64,000 nt of DNA from an uncultured Prevotella sp. (GCF_946407605.1 NZ_CAMJOS010000012.1:29371-93370), one strand, 5' to 3'. Shown: positions 42,993 to 52,170, counted from the first letter of the stretch. Translations and numbers: made by a program. The notes: generated by a model not told the origin, from the letters alone.

Positions 42993-43448
42993 TTAGATGG
43001 TCTGGAGGATGCCTTGACAGCCCTCCAGCACATCGAGCCAGGTGGCCTCGAAATCATCTGTATACCAAGGGTCGGCTACATCGCCAGGCCTACGGGTGAA
43101 GTCCATCAGCAGGCTGATCTTTCCTTCAGGGTCGTCGCCGCAGATGCGCCTCATGTTGCGCAGGTTCCATTGGTCCATGCCAATAATCATGTCGAAGCGT
43201 TGGTAGTCGCCTCGTGTCATCTGACGGGCTGTCTTACCAGCGCAGTCTATGCCGTGCTCGGCCAGCTTTCGTCGGGCAGGGGGATACACGGGATTACCTA
43301 TCTCCTCTGTAGAAGTGGCTGCCGACTCAATATAAAACTCTGCCTCGCGACCTGCTTTCTCTACCAGGTCTTTCATCACAAACTCTGCCATCGGACTCCT
43401 GCAAATATTCCCATGACAAACAAACAATATCTTCTTTATATCTTTCAT
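42993..43448 (-). CDS. Low-molecular-weight protein-tyrosine phosphatase
   Basis: A 151-residue phosphatase with the N-terminal P-loop VCHGNICRSPMAEF (CX5R) and the general-acid Asp in VADPWYTDDFE. In Gram-negatives such enzymes often dephosphorylate tyrosine kinases of polysaccharide export (Wzb), but no Wzc-like kinase is in the window. It overlaps the upstream HAD phosphatase gene by ATGA, so the two are co-translated. Confidence 0.93.
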   Translation of the reverse strand: MKDIKKILFVCHGNICRSPMAEFVMKDLVEKAGREAEFYIESAATSTEEIGNPVYPPARRKLAEHGIDCAGKTARQMTRGDYQRFDMIIGMDQWNLRNMRRICGDDPEGKISLLMDFTRRPGDVADPWYTDDFEATWLDVLEGCQGILQTI

Positions 43449-44233
43449 ATTATTTGGAAATGCCGTAAAGCGTTGAGAATGCCGTCATCGTCGACAGAGG
43501 TCGTTACGTAGTCGGCCTGCTGCTTCAACTCGTCGATGGCGTTGCCCATAGCAATGCCGACGCCTGCCTGCAGAATCATCGAGGTGTCGTTGCCGCCATC
43601 GCCAAAAGACATTGTGCGACTTGGGTCGAAACCTTCATGACGGGCCATCGCAAGGATGCCTTTGCCCTTGTCGGCACCATTGGCGGTGATATCCGTAAAC
43701 TCTGGGTGCCAGCGACCTGACACACATTGCGTCATGCGAGCCATCAGCTGCGGCTCGTAGTCGGAAGGGAAGAAAGGCGTCAGTTGTAGGATGTCCTGCT
43801 GAAGCACTACATCGAGAGGTGCGGCCTTGTCGAGGTTCTTCACCGCCAGCATCTGACGGAATATACGGTCTACGTCGCCTCTGGGGTCGAGCACCGCCAC
43901 ATCCTTGCGCCCCACCACGATGAGGCTATTTCCCTTTTCTTGGCAGTCATTGACGCACGTCATCACGTCTTCTTTGGCAATAGGTTGACAGACCACCAAT
44001 TCATCGTCTACAAAACAGAGGGCGCCGTTGGTGGTGATATAGCCATCGATGAGAGGTTCGATGGCTCCCAGATTGGTGATGATAAGCGGTGGGCGGCCAG
44101 TGGCTATATATACTCTTGAACCATTGGCTTTAGCCTGCGTCAGCGCCTGGATGGTAGAGAACGGAATCTCGTGAGTCTTAAAGCTCACCAACGTTCCGTC
44201 AATATCGAAAAACAATGCGTATCTTTGGGTCAT
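43445..44233 (-). CDS. HAD superfamily Cof-type hydrolase
   Basis: A 262-residue sugar- or nucleotide-phosphatase-like enzyme of the Cof/YidA group. Motif I is FFDIDGTLVSF at residues 8-18, motif II VYIATGRPP, and motif IV SFGDGGNDTSMIL; an Asp/Gly-rich C2 cap sits between. The start is ATG 44233 because the promoter lies 16 bases upstream. It forms an operon with the tyrosine phosphatase gene. Substrate unknown. Confidence 0.92.
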   Translation of the reverse strand: MTQRYALFFDIDGTLVSFKTHEIPFSTIQALTQAKANGSRVYIATGRPPLIITNLGAIEPLIDGYITTNGALCFVDDELVVCQPIAKEDVMTCVNDCQEKGNSLIVVGRKDVAVLDPRGDVDRIFRQMLAVKNLDKAAPLDVVLQQDILQLTPFFPSDYEPQLMARMTQCVSGRWHPEFTDITANGADKGKGILAMARHEGFDPSRTMSFGDGGNDTSMILQAGVGIAMGNAIDELKQQADYVTTSVDDDGILNALRHFQII

Positions 44234-44249
44234 ATCTTTATTCTTGCCG

Positions 44250-44257
44250 CAAAAGTA
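44250..44257 (-). promoter_or_regulatory. -7 promoter of the HAD-tyrosine phosphatase operon
   Basis: TACTTTTG followed by C on the minus strand matches TAnnTTTG. It directly follows the gltD terminator, with only a few bases between the T-tract and this element. Confidence 0.6.
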
Positions 44258-44258
44258 C

Positions 44259-44291
44259 AAAAAATCTCGCAGACGGAGCCCATCTGCGAGA
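44259..44291 (-). terminator. Intrinsic terminator of gltB-gltD
   Basis: On the minus strand TCTCGCAGA (44283-44291) pairs with TCTGCGAGA (44265-44273) and is followed by six T residues, 32 bases past the gltD stop. Confidence 0.88.
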
Positions 44292-44322
44292 AAGTTTTTG
44301 CATTATTTGGTAATGATAGAGA

Positions 44323-45702
44323 TTATCTTTTTGAAACAAGGAAGGAATCGACCTTCTTGGCGGTCTGTTTTCCACTAGCCATAGCGCGAACTACGAGCGA
44401 GGCGCCATTGGCTGAGTCGCCGCAAACAAAGACGTTCTTGGGATACTCTGGGTGCTCGGGTTTCAGGAAACCCATAGCCAGCAGACAGAGCTCGGCCTTG
44501 ATAATTTCGGGCTTGCCCTTCTCAACCATGATGGGCCGACCACCATTTGGATTTGGCTCCCAGTCGATTTCCTGCACTTTCACGCCAGTCAGCTTACCGT
44601 CCTTACCCAGGAACTCCAGGGTGTTGATGTTCCAACGGCGGGTGCAACCTTCCTCATGACTCGACGTAGTCTTCAGGGTGCGAGGCCATTCGGGCCAAGG
44701 GTTCTGTGGGTCTTCGGGACCTTCAACGGGCTTAGGCATAATCTCAATCTGGGTAACGCTCTTACAACCCTGACGATGGGCTGTACCAATGCAGTCGCTA
44801 CCTGTATCACCACCACCTATTACCAGCACGTCCTTGCCTTTGGCTGTTACGCGCTCGTCCTTACTGAACTCCATGCCTGCCAGCACACGGTTCTGCTGCG
44901 ACAGCATGTCGAGAGCAAAGTGTACGCCCTTGAGTTCGCGGCCAGGGGCTTTCAGATCGCGGGCTGTTGGGGTGCCGCTGGCGATGACGACAGCGTCGTA
45001 ATCGGTAGCTAGTTCTTCTAGTCTTACTAGCCCGGCTAGATCATCTAGCGCTACGGCTCTGCCGTAGCAGAAGGCTATGCCTTCGGCCTCGAGCAGGGCG
45101 ATACGACGGTCGATAACGGCCTTGTTTAGCTTAAAGTTAGGGATACCGTAGCGCAGCAATCCGCCTGCAGCTTCGTTTTTCTCAAACACGGTAACGGTAT
45201 ATCCCATGTGGTTCAGGTCGTTGGCGGCAGCCAGTCCGGCAGGACCGGCACCAATCACAGCCACCTTCTTACCGTTGCGAGCGATATCGGTCTTAGGCAC
45301 GATAAAGCCCTCCTGGAATGCCATCTCGGTGATGGCGCACTCATCCTCGCGGTTGGTGGTTGGCTCGTGGTTAAAGCGGTTCAGCACGCAAGCCTTCTCG
45401 CACAGTGCAGGACAGATACGACCTGTGAACTCGGGGAAGGGGTTGGTGGTATTCAGCAACTGGTAGGCCAACTCAAAGTCGCCTTTGTACAGGGCGTCGT
45501 TCCACTCGGGTGCTTTGTTACCCAGCGGACAGGCCCAGTGGCAGAAGGGCACGCCGCAATCCATACAGCGGCTGGCCTGCAGTTTGCGTTCGCGAGTGCT
45601 AAGCGTCTGCTCTACCTCGCCAAAATCGTGGATTCTATCGTGAATCGGACGGTAACCCGCCTCCTGGCGGTGTATCTCTAAAAATGCTTTTGGATTTCCC
45701 AT
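44323..45702 (-). CDS. gltD: Glutamate synthase small subunit
   Basis: A 459-residue FAD/Fe-S subunit passing electrons from NADPH to the large subunit for glutamate formation from glutamine and 2-oxoglutarate. N-terminal cysteines lie in CMDCGVPFCHWACPLGN and CPALCEKACVL; the FAD loop is VIGAGPAGLAAAND and the NADPH loop VIGGGDTGSDCIG. Between YGIPNFKLNK and the motif DAVVIASGTPTARDLKAPG, the segment coded by 45009-45068 (about YGRAVALDDLAGLVRLEEL) arises from a CTAG 9-bp repeat plus a small hairpin, apparently an in-frame insertion. It is co-transcribed with gltB, 33 bases upstream. Confidence 0.95.
   Translation of the reverse strand: MGNPKAFLEIHRQEAGYRPIHDRIHDFGEVEQTLSTRERKLQASRCMDCGVPFCHWACPLGNKAPEWNDALYKGDFELAYQLLNTTNPFPEFTGRICPALCEKACVLNRFNHEPTTNREDECAITEMAFQEGFIVPKTDIARNGKKVAVIGAGPAGLAAANDLNHMGYTVTVFEKNEAAGGLLRYGIPNFKLNKAVIDRRIALLEAEGIAFCYGRAVALDDLAGLVRLEELATDYDAVVIASGTPTARDLKAPGRELKGVHFALDMLSQQNRVLAGMEFSKDERVTAKGKDVLVIGGGDTGSDCIGTAHRQGCKSVTQIEIMPKPVEGPEDPQNPWPEWPRTLKTTSSHEEGCTRRWNINTLEFLGKDGKLTGVKVQEIDWEPNPNGGRPIMVEKGKPEIIKAELCLLAMGFLKPEHPEYPKNVFVCGDSANGASLVVRAMASGKQTAKKVDSFLVSKR
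45009..45068. repeat. CTAG-N5 9-bp repeat plus hairpin inside gltD
   Basis: CTAG occurs at 45009, 45018, 45027, 45036 and 45045, exactly 9 bp apart, followed by a 7-bp inverted repeat GCTACGG/CCGTAGC (45050-45068). The 9-bp period keeps the reading frame. One unit (45036) equals a unit of the adk-obgE array. Confidence 0.85.
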
Positions 45703-45735
45703 CGTGTAAAATTTAAGAATTTAATTTACATTTTA

Positions 45736-48700
45736 CTAATAGTCTCTCTGGATGTCGGCAATCTTCTCGTGCAGGCGCGCCATCTTCTCTTCTTCGAGCA
45801 CGCGTTTGTACTCGATAGGTACAACCTGGATAAAGTCCTCGATGTAGCGGTGCCAGTCGTCGAGCATGCGACCTGCAAGAGCTGACCCCGTGTGCAGATA
45901 GTGCTGACGGATGAGCTCGAGCAGCTCTTTGCGACTTACGCTGTCCTCTACCAGCGAGAGCTCCACCATATCCATGTTGCAGAAGTAGTCGAAAGTGTGG
46001 TCTGGGTCATAGACGTAAGCCACACCACCACTCATACCAGCGGCAAAGTTGCGGCCTGTCTTACCCAGCACTACCACACGTCCGCCAGTCATGTACTCGC
46101 AGCAGTGGTCGCCGGCACCTTCAATCACAGCGATGGCACCCGAGTTACGCACTCCGAAGCGCTCGCCTACCTTACCATTTATATAGAGTTCGCCCGATGT
46201 AGCACCGTACAGTCCGGTGTTACCTGCGATAATATTTTCTTCGGCCTTAAAGTTGTCGCTGCGACGAGCTGGAGGCAGAATAGAGATTCGACCGCCTGAA
46301 AGACCTTTACCAAAGTAGTCGTTGGTCTCGCCCTCGAGGCGCAAATCCAGTCCCTTCACGGCAAAGGCACCGAAACTCTGACCAGCCGAGCCCTTGAACT
46401 TAATCTTGATAGTTCCGTCGGGCAGTCCTTCCTCGCCGTACTTCTGGGCAATCACACCACTCAGCATGGTACCCACGGCACGATCGGTATTCTTGATGGC
46501 ATAGTCGAGTGTTACCTCTTCCTGGTTCTCGATGGCCTTCTGTGCTGCCTTGATCATTTCCTCGTCCTTCACGCCTGTTACCTTGGTATAGGCACCACGA
46601 TCCCAGTAGAGAGCCTTGTCTGTCTCAGGCTTGTGCAGCAGACGGTCAAAGTCGATAGTCTTTTGCTTGTCGGTGGCGTTCTCGGTGTTCACCTCAATCA
46701 GTTCGGTGTGTCCGATAATCTCCTTCAGACTCTTCACACCGATTTCACTCAGGTATTCGCGTACCTGCTCGGCCAAGAAGGTAAAGAAGTTAACCACGTA
46801 TTCAGCTCTACCCTCAAAGTGCTTACGCAGCTCGGGGTTCTGGGTAGCCACACCCATGGGGCAGGTATTGGTATTACACTTACGCATCATCACGCAGCCC
46901 AGTACAATCAGGGGCAGCGTTCCGAACGAGAACTCGTCGGCACCAAGCATCGCCATGATTATCACGTCCTTGGCAGTCTTCAGCTGTCCGTCGGTCTGCA
47001 GGCGCACCTGGTTACGCAGGCCGTTCATCACCAGTGTCTGCTGGGTCTCGGCCAGTCCGATCTCAGGACTGATACCTGCAAATCGCATACTTGATGCAGG
47101 GCTGGCACCTGTACCACCCTCGGCACCCGAAATCACAATCAGGTCAGCCTTGGCCTTAGCCACACCAGCGGCAATGGTACCTACACCGCTCTCGGCCACC
47201 AGCTTTACGCTTACGGCAGCTGTGGGGTTGATATTCTTCAGGTCGAAGATAAGCTGTGCCAGGTCCTCGATACTGTAGATATCGTGATGTGGTGGAGGCG
47301 AGATGAGCGAGATACCGGGGATGGCGTTACGCGTCTTGGCGATAATCTCGTTAACCTTAAAGCCAGGCAGCTGTCCGCCCTCACCAGGTTTTGCTCCTTG
47401 TGCCACCTTAATCTGTATCTCCTCGGCATTCACCAGGTACTCGGCGGTTACACCAAAGCGGCCACTGGCAATCTGCTTGGTCTTCGAGCTCAGGCTTACG
47501 CCGTCAACCTCCGAGTGGTAGCGGGCGTTATCCTCACCACCCTCACCGGTGTTACTGCGGGCGCCCAGCTTGTTCATGGCCAGTGCCAGTGCCTCGTGGG
47601 CCTCGATGCTCAGGGCACCGAAACTCATGGCACCTGTAACAAGATGCTTAACGATGCTCTCAACGGGCTCAACCTCGTCGATAGGTGTAGGTTTAGCGGC
47701 CTTCTTAAATCCGAAGAAGTCGCGGATAAAGATGGGGCTCTCCTTTTCGTCAACAATCTTTGCCCAATCCTTAAACTTATCGTAGTTGCCCTGACGGGTA
47801 GCCAACTGCAGTTTTGCAATGGTTTCTGGGTTCCAAGCATGCTTGATACCATCCTTGCGCCATGCAAACTGGCCCTGATTTTTTAGTGGAGAGTTTAGAG
47901 TGTAGAGTTTAGAGTTTGCTACCGCCATTCCTTGTTCGTGCAAGGCGATGGCATCGCGGGCAATCTCCTTCAGACCAATACCACCAATGGTGCTTACCTC
48001 GGTACCGAAGTAGCGGCGCAGTAGGTCCTCGCTCAGTCCGATGCTCTCGAAGATCTTCGCACCACGATAAGAGCGGATGGTAGATATACCCATCTTCGAC
48101 ATAATCTTCTTCAGGCCCTTGTCCACCGCCTTGATATAGTTCTTCTCGGCAGTAGCGTACTCCTCCTGAATCTTGTGGTGCTTCACCAGATCATCCAGTA
48201 CAGCGAACGTCATGTAAGGACATAGCGCACTGGCACCGTAGCCCAACAACAGGGCTGCGTGCATCACCTCGCGAATCTCACCGCTCTCAACGATCAGGGC
48301 AGTCTGCACACGTTTACCTACGCTAATCAGGTAGTGGTGAACGGCAGAAACGGCCAACAGAGATGGGATGGCGGCGTGGGTTTCGTCCAGGTCGCGGTCG
48401 CTCAGGATAATGTAGTTCACACCCTCGTCTACACTGGCTTCAGCCTGATGACACAGGTAGTCCAGAGCCTTACGCAGACCTTCCTCTCCCTTTGCCATCT
48501 CAAAGAGGATAGGCAACTTCTTGGTATTGAAGCCCTTGTAGCGGATGTTACATAATATATCGAGTTGTGTGTTGGTCAAAACTGGTTGTGGCAGGCGCAC
48601 CATTTTACAGTTAGATGCGTCGGGTGTTAGAATGTTGGTGCCTACAGCGCCGATATACTCGGTTAGGCTCATCACCAGTTCCTCGCGGATAGGGTCGATG

Positions 48701-50256
48701 GCAGGGTTGGTAACCTGTGCGAACTGCTGACGGAAGTAGTTGAACAGCACCTGTGGACGGTCGGAGATAACGGCCAGCGGGGTGTCGTTACCCATGGCAG
48801 CTACAGGCTCCTGTCCGGCTGTGGCCATAGGGATAATGGTCTTGTCGATATCCTCCTGACCGAATCCGAAGGTAACCAGCTTTTGCTGCAAGTCGCTCAC
48901 GCCGTTGTCCACCTTACGTCCGCTCTTCAGTTTCTCAAGCTGCACGCGGTTCTCGGCCAGCCACTCGCGGTAAGGATGGGCCTTGGCCAGCTTCTCCTTA
49001 ATCTCGCCATCGTAGTAAATCTTGCCTTCCTGTGTGTCAATCAGCAGAATCTTTCCTGGCTGCAGACGTCCCTTCGAAACCACGTCGCCGGGCTCAAAGT
49101 CCATTACGCCAACCTCAGAGGCTACCACCATCATACCTTGCTTGGTGATGGTGTAGCGGCTGGGGCGCAGGCCGTTGCGGTCCAACATACCGCCTGCGTA
49201 GCGACCATCGCTAAACAGCAGTGCTGCAGGACCGTCCCACGGCTCCATCAGGATAGAGTGATATTCGTAGAAGGCTTTCAAATCTTCTGAAATAGGGTTC
49301 TTATCGTTAAAGCTCTCGGGCACCAGGATGGCCATGGCCTGTGGCAACGAGAGTCCGCTCATCATCAGGAACTCGAAAACGTTGTCCAAGCTGGCCGAGT
49401 CGCTCATGCCGTCCTGCACAATCGGGCGCAGGTCCTTGATGTCGCCCAGCGCCTCACTGCTCAGCACACTCTCTCTTGCCTTCATCCAGCCGCGGTTACC
49501 ACGAATGGTGTTAATCTCACCGTTGTGGGCCAGCAGACGGAAAGGCTGTGCGAGCTTCCATTTTGGGAATGTATTAGTTGAGAAACGCGAGTGAACCAAG
49601 GCCAGACCGCTCGTAAAGTAATCGTTCGAAAGATCAGGGAAGTAGCGACGCAGCTGTCCGCTGGTAAGCATTCCCTTGTAGATAATATTCTTGCTCGACA
49701 GCGAACAGAGATAAAAATCCTCATCGTCGATGCGGTTCTCTATGCGCTTACGAACTTTATATAATATACGCTCAAACACGGGCACCTTATCCTCGGATAC
49801 ACCCGTAACAAAAATCTGCTTAATATCGGGTTCCACCTCGCGGGCAGCCACACCCAGCACCTCGGGGGTGGTGGGCACCGTGCGCAGATGCATCAGCTGC
49901 AGACCTTCGCGCTCAATCTCCTCAATCATCACGCTCAGTATCTGCTGTTGGGACTTCTCGTCCTTTGGCAGAAAAACCAGACCTGTGCCGTACTTACCCT
50001 TTTCGGGCACGGGGATACCCTGTAACAAAATAAACTCGTGGGGTATCTGTACCATGATACCCGCACCATCACCGGTCTTGTCGCGTGTCTCGGCGCCACG
50101 GTGTTCCATGTTCTCAAGCACCTTCAGTGCATTGTCAACCAGATCATGACTTTTTCCGCCGTGTATGTTAACCACCATACCCACGCCGCAAGCATCATGC
50201 TCATAGTCACTCTGGTAGAGTCCTTTTTGTTCTTTCATCTGAAAACTTTTCGTCAT
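45736..50256 (-). CDS. gltB: Glutamate synthase large subunit
   Basis: A 1506-residue enzyme. The start is ATG 50256 (MTKSFQMKEQK), preceded by a purine-rich AGAAGGA, one of few Shine-Dalgarno-like sites here. A class II glutaminase domain follows a short propeptide (catalytic Cys in YEHDACGVGMV). The FMN-binding TIM barrel holds GAEGGTGASPASSMRFAG, the 3Fe-4S cysteines are in CVMMRKCNTNTCPMG, and the C-terminal beta-helix has GASGxxY-type glycine motifs. At about residue 780 the peptide NSKLYTLNSPLKN is coded by 7-bp repeats (47883-47918). With gltD it makes glutamate when ammonium is low. Confidence 0.96.
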   Translation of the reverse strand: MTKSFQMKEQKGLYQSDYEHDACGVGMVVNIHGGKSHDLVDNALKVLENMEHRGAETRDKTGDGAGIMVQIPHEFILLQGIPVPEKGKYGTGLVFLPKDEKSQQQILSVMIEEIEREGLQLMHLRTVPTTPEVLGVAAREVEPDIKQIFVTGVSEDKVPVFERILYKVRKRIENRIDDEDFYLCSLSSKNIIYKGMLTSGQLRRYFPDLSNDYFTSGLALVHSRFSTNTFPKWKLAQPFRLLAHNGEINTIRGNRGWMKARESVLSSEALGDIKDLRPIVQDGMSDSASLDNVFEFLMMSGLSLPQAMAILVPESFNDKNPISEDLKAFYEYHSILMEPWDGPAALLFSDGRYAGGMLDRNGLRPSRYTITKQGMMVVASEVGVMDFEPGDVVSKGRLQPGKILLIDTQEGKIYYDGEIKEKLAKAHPYREWLAENRVQLEKLKSGRKVDNGVSDLQQKLVTFGFGQEDIDKTIIPMATAGQEPVAAMGNDTPLAVISDRPQVLFNYFRQQFAQVTNPAIDPIREELVMSLTEYIGAVGTNILTPDASNCKMVRLPQPVLTNTQLDILCNIRYKGFNTKKLPILFEMAKGEEGLRKALDYLCHQAEASVDEGVNYIILSDRDLDETHAAIPSLLAVSAVHHYLISVGKRVQTALIVESGEIREVMHAALLLGYGASALCPYMTFAVLDDLVKHHKIQEEYATAEKNYIKAVDKGLKKIMSKMGISTIRSYRGAKIFESIGLSEDLLRRYFGTEVSTIGGIGLKEIARDAIALHEQGMAVANSKLYTLNSPLKNQGQFAWRKDGIKHAWNPETIAKLQLATRQGNYDKFKDWAKIVDEKESPIFIRDFFGFKKAAKPTPIDEVEPVESIVKHLVTGAMSFGALSIEAHEALALAMNKLGARSNTGEGGEDNARYHSEVDGVSLSSKTKQIASGRFGVTAEYLVNAEEIQIKVAQGAKPGEGGQLPGFKVNEIIAKTRNAIPGISLISPPPHHDIYSIEDLAQLIFDLKNINPTAAVSVKLVAESGVGTIAAGVAKAKADLIVISGAEGGTGASPASSMRFAGISPEIGLAETQQTLVMNGLRNQVRLQTDGQLKTAKDVIIMAMLGADEFSFGTLPLIVLGCVMMRKCNTNTCPMGVATQNPELRKHFEGRAEYVVNFFTFLAEQVREYLSEIGVKSLKEIIGHTELIEVNTENATDKQKTIDFDRLLHKPETDKALYWDRGAYTKVTGVKDEEMIKAAQKAIENQEEVTLDYAIKNTDRAVGTMLSGVIAQKYGEEGLPDGTIKIKFKGSAGQSFGAFAVKGLDLRLEGETNDYFGKGLSGGRISILPPARRSDNFKAEENIIAGNTGLYGATSGELYINGKVGERFGVRNSGAIAVIEGAGDHCCEYMTGGRVVVLGKTGRNFAAGMSGGVAYVYDPDHTFDYFCNMDMVELSLVEDSVSRKELLELIRQHYLHTGSALAGRMLDDWHRYIEDFIQVVPIEYKRVLEEEKMARLHEKIADIQRDY
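47883..47918. repeat. In-frame 7-bp repeats inside gltB
   Basis: On the plus strand GAGAGTT, TAGAGTG, TAGAGTT and TAGAGTT follow each other without gap (within 47889-47918). Such heptamers normally lie between genes; here they encode NSKLYTLNSPL near residue 780 of GltB. Confidence 0.8.
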
Positions 50257-50297
50257 ATTATCCTTCTTTAATCTTTCCAAAAGTTCAAAATCGGGCG

Positions 50298-50305
50298 CAA
50301 AGATA
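50298..50305 (-). promoter_or_regulatory. -7 promoter of gltB-gltD
   Basis: TATCTTTG followed by C on the minus strand matches TAnnTTTG, 42 bases before ATG 50256. A second match (TACTTTTG, 50361-50368) lies further upstream and touches the inverted repeat at 50366. Confidence 0.6.
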
Positions 50306-50365
50306 TATCAATATGTCGCCAAAATGCCATATTTTCCAACCTTTTTATCTACATTTTTGCCAAAA

Positions 50366-50412
50366 GTAACAATCTGTAAGCAAATCGGCTTGTTTTCTTT
50401 ACAGATTGTAAC
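50366..50412. promoter_or_regulatory. Candidate operator between gltB and the PII gene
   Basis: GTAACAATCTGTAA (50366-50379) and TTACAGATTGTAAC (50399-50412) form a 14-bp inverted repeat with one mismatch, arms about 33 bp apart centre to centre (three helical turns). It sits between the divergent nitrogen-assimilation promoters, one arm touching a second possible gltB promoter. Confidence 0.5.
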
Positions 50413-50473
50413 ATGACTTAAAAATGTTGAATGAAACATGGATAATCATGCTTTTGATGTCGGGGAAATGTCG

Positions 50474-50481
50474 TAACTTTG
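50474..50481 (+). promoter_or_regulatory. -7 promoter of the PII-amt operon
   Basis: TAACTTTG followed by C matches TAnnTTTG, 55 bases before the PII gene's ATG. Confidence 0.6.
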
Positions 50482-50536
50482 CCCTCGAATTCAGAAGAGT
50501 CACAGTGACAATAGTATTAATTAAAGGTAAAAAGGT

Positions 50537-50884
50537 ATGAAAAAGATTGAAGCAATTATCCGAAAGACCAAGTTCGAGGAGGTGAAGGCAGCACTGCTTT
50601 CATCCGACATCAACTGGTTTGAGTACCACGACGTGCACGGCATCGGACAGAGCCGTCAGGAGCGAATCTATCGTGGCGTGCAGTACTCTACCGATGTCAT
50701 CGAGCGTGTGGCCATCACCATTGTGTGTCGCGATGTGTTCCTCGAGCCCACAGTGAAAGTGATTCTCGAAGTGGCCCATACAGGCGAGATTGGCGATGGT
50801 CGTATTTTCGTCAGCGACGTGCTGGAGACCTATTCTATACGTACAGGCGAAAAGGGTGACACCGTATTGAGAGATAAAAAGTAA
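50537..50884 (+). CDS. P-II family nitrogen regulator
   Basis: A 115-residue signal protein (GlnK/NifI-like). MKKIEAIIRKTKFEEVKAAL opens the fold, GIGQSRQERIYRG is the T-loop region with a candidate modifiable Tyr, and HTGEIGDGRIFV is the B-loop that binds ATP/2-oxoglutarate. It lies directly before an ammonium transporter gene, the usual arrangement for a PII protein that plugs AmtB when ammonium is plentiful. It is divergent from gltB-gltD with a shared control region. Confidence 0.93.
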   Translation: MKKIEAIIRKTKFEEVKAALLSSDINWFEYHDVHGIGQSRQERIYRGVQYSTDVIERVAITIVCRDVFLEPTVKVILEVAHTGEIGDGRIFVSDVLETYSIRTGEKGDTVLRDKK

Positions 50885-50913
50885 AAGGATAACAACACAA
50901 ACACAAAATCAGT

Positions 50914-52170
50914 ATGAACGAAATTGGATTATCACTCGATACCGTATGGATGCTATTGGCAGCCATGTTGGTTTTCTGGATGCAGCCAGGCTTCGCCCTG
51001 TGTGAGGCAGGTTTTACACGCGGTAAGAACACCGCTAACATCCTCATGAAGAACTTTGTCGACTTCATGTTCGGCTCGCTTCTGTTCTTTTTCCTCGGCT
51101 TCGGTTTCATGTTCGGTGCCGACACGCTGGGAGGTTTTATTGGCTTGCCCAACTGGGGCGACCTGAGTTTTTATGACGGCGAACTGCCTGTTGAGGGCTT
51201 CCTGATCTTTGAGACCGTGTTCTGTGCCACCTCTGCCACAATCGTCAGTGGTGCTATGGCCGAGCGTACCAAGTTCTCGATGTACCTTATTTATAGTGCA
51301 GTCATCTCGCTGTTCATCTATCCTATCGAAGGTCACTGGACCTGGGGTGGCGGCTGGCTTTGCAATGATGCTGTGGACAGTTTCATGATGACCACCTTTG
51401 GTGATGTGTTCCACGATTTTGCTGGTTCTGCCATCGTACACTCTGTAGGTGGTGTCCTGGCCCTGATTGGTGCTCTGGCACTGGGTCCCCGTATTGGTAA
51501 ATATGGTAAGGACAAGAAGAGCAACGCTATTCCTGGTCACAACCTGTTGGTTGCTGCCCTGGGTGTGTTCATTCTTTGGCTGGGATGGTTCGGTTTCAAC
51601 CCCGGTTCTCAGCTGGCTGCCTCTGGTGAGGTGAACCGTGTTGCCATCTCTCATGTGTTCCTGACCACTAACCTCGCTGCTGCTGCAGGTGGTATGGCTA
51701 CTATGTTCCTCACTTGGTTCAAGTATGGCAAGCCCTCACTCTCACTGACCCTCAACGGCGTGTTGGCTGGTCTGGTAGGTATAACAGCTGGCTGTGATCT
51801 TGTATCACCCCTTGGTGCCATCATTATCGGTCTGGTTTGTGGCGTCGTGCTGGTCTTCGCCATTGAGTTTATTGATCACAAACTGCATATCGATGACCCT
51901 GTGGGTGCAAGCTCTGTTCATGGTGTGTGTGGTATTCTCGGAACTATCATGACTGGTTTGCTGTCTGTCAGCAATGGCGCTTTCTACGGTAACGGTTGGG
52001 GCTTCTTTGGTGCAGAGTGCTTTGGTATATTAGTAATCGATCTCTGGGCTGCTGCCTGTGGTTTTGTCCTGTTCTTCGGCATCAAGAAGTTGCATGGTCT
52101 GCGTGTTGACAAGCGCATCGAAGAGGAAGGACTCGATGTTTACGAGCATGGTGAGATGTGCTACAATTAA
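50914..52170 (+). CDS. amt: Ammonium transporter
   Basis: A 418-residue inner membrane channel with 11 predicted helices. QPGFALCEAGFTRGKN is the Amt signature near the N-terminus, HDFAGSAIVHSVGG carries the first pore His and DDPVGASSVHGVCGILGT the second. There is no long N-terminal signal as in E. coli AmtB. It is 29 bases after the PII gene. Five 7-bp repeats begin right after its TAA stop and fill the gap to the outer membrane protein gene. Confidence 0.95.
   Translation: MNEIGLSLDTVWMLLAAMLVFWMQPGFALCEAGFTRGKNTANILMKNFVDFMFGSLLFFFLGFGFMFGADTLGGFIGLPNWGDLSFYDGELPVEGFLIFETVFCATSATIVSGAMAERTKFSMYLIYSAVISLFIYPIEGHWTWGGGWLCNDAVDSFMMTTFGDVFHDFAGSAIVHSVGGVLALIGALALGPRIGKYGKDKKSNAIPGHNLLVAALGVFILWLGWFGFNPGSQLAASGEVNRVAISHVFLTTNLAAAAGGMATMFLTWFKYGKPSLSLTLNGVLAGLVGITAGCDLVSPLGAIIIGLVCGVVLVFAIEFIDHKLHIDDPVGASSVHGVCGILGTIMTGLLSVSNGAFYGNGWGFFGAECFGILVIDLWAAACGFVLFFGIKKLHGLRVDKRIEEEGLDVYEHGEMCYN

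Noticed and set aside
47284..47886. 200-codon frame antisense to gltB
   Set aside because: Mirrors conserved gltB coding sequence and has no independent support.
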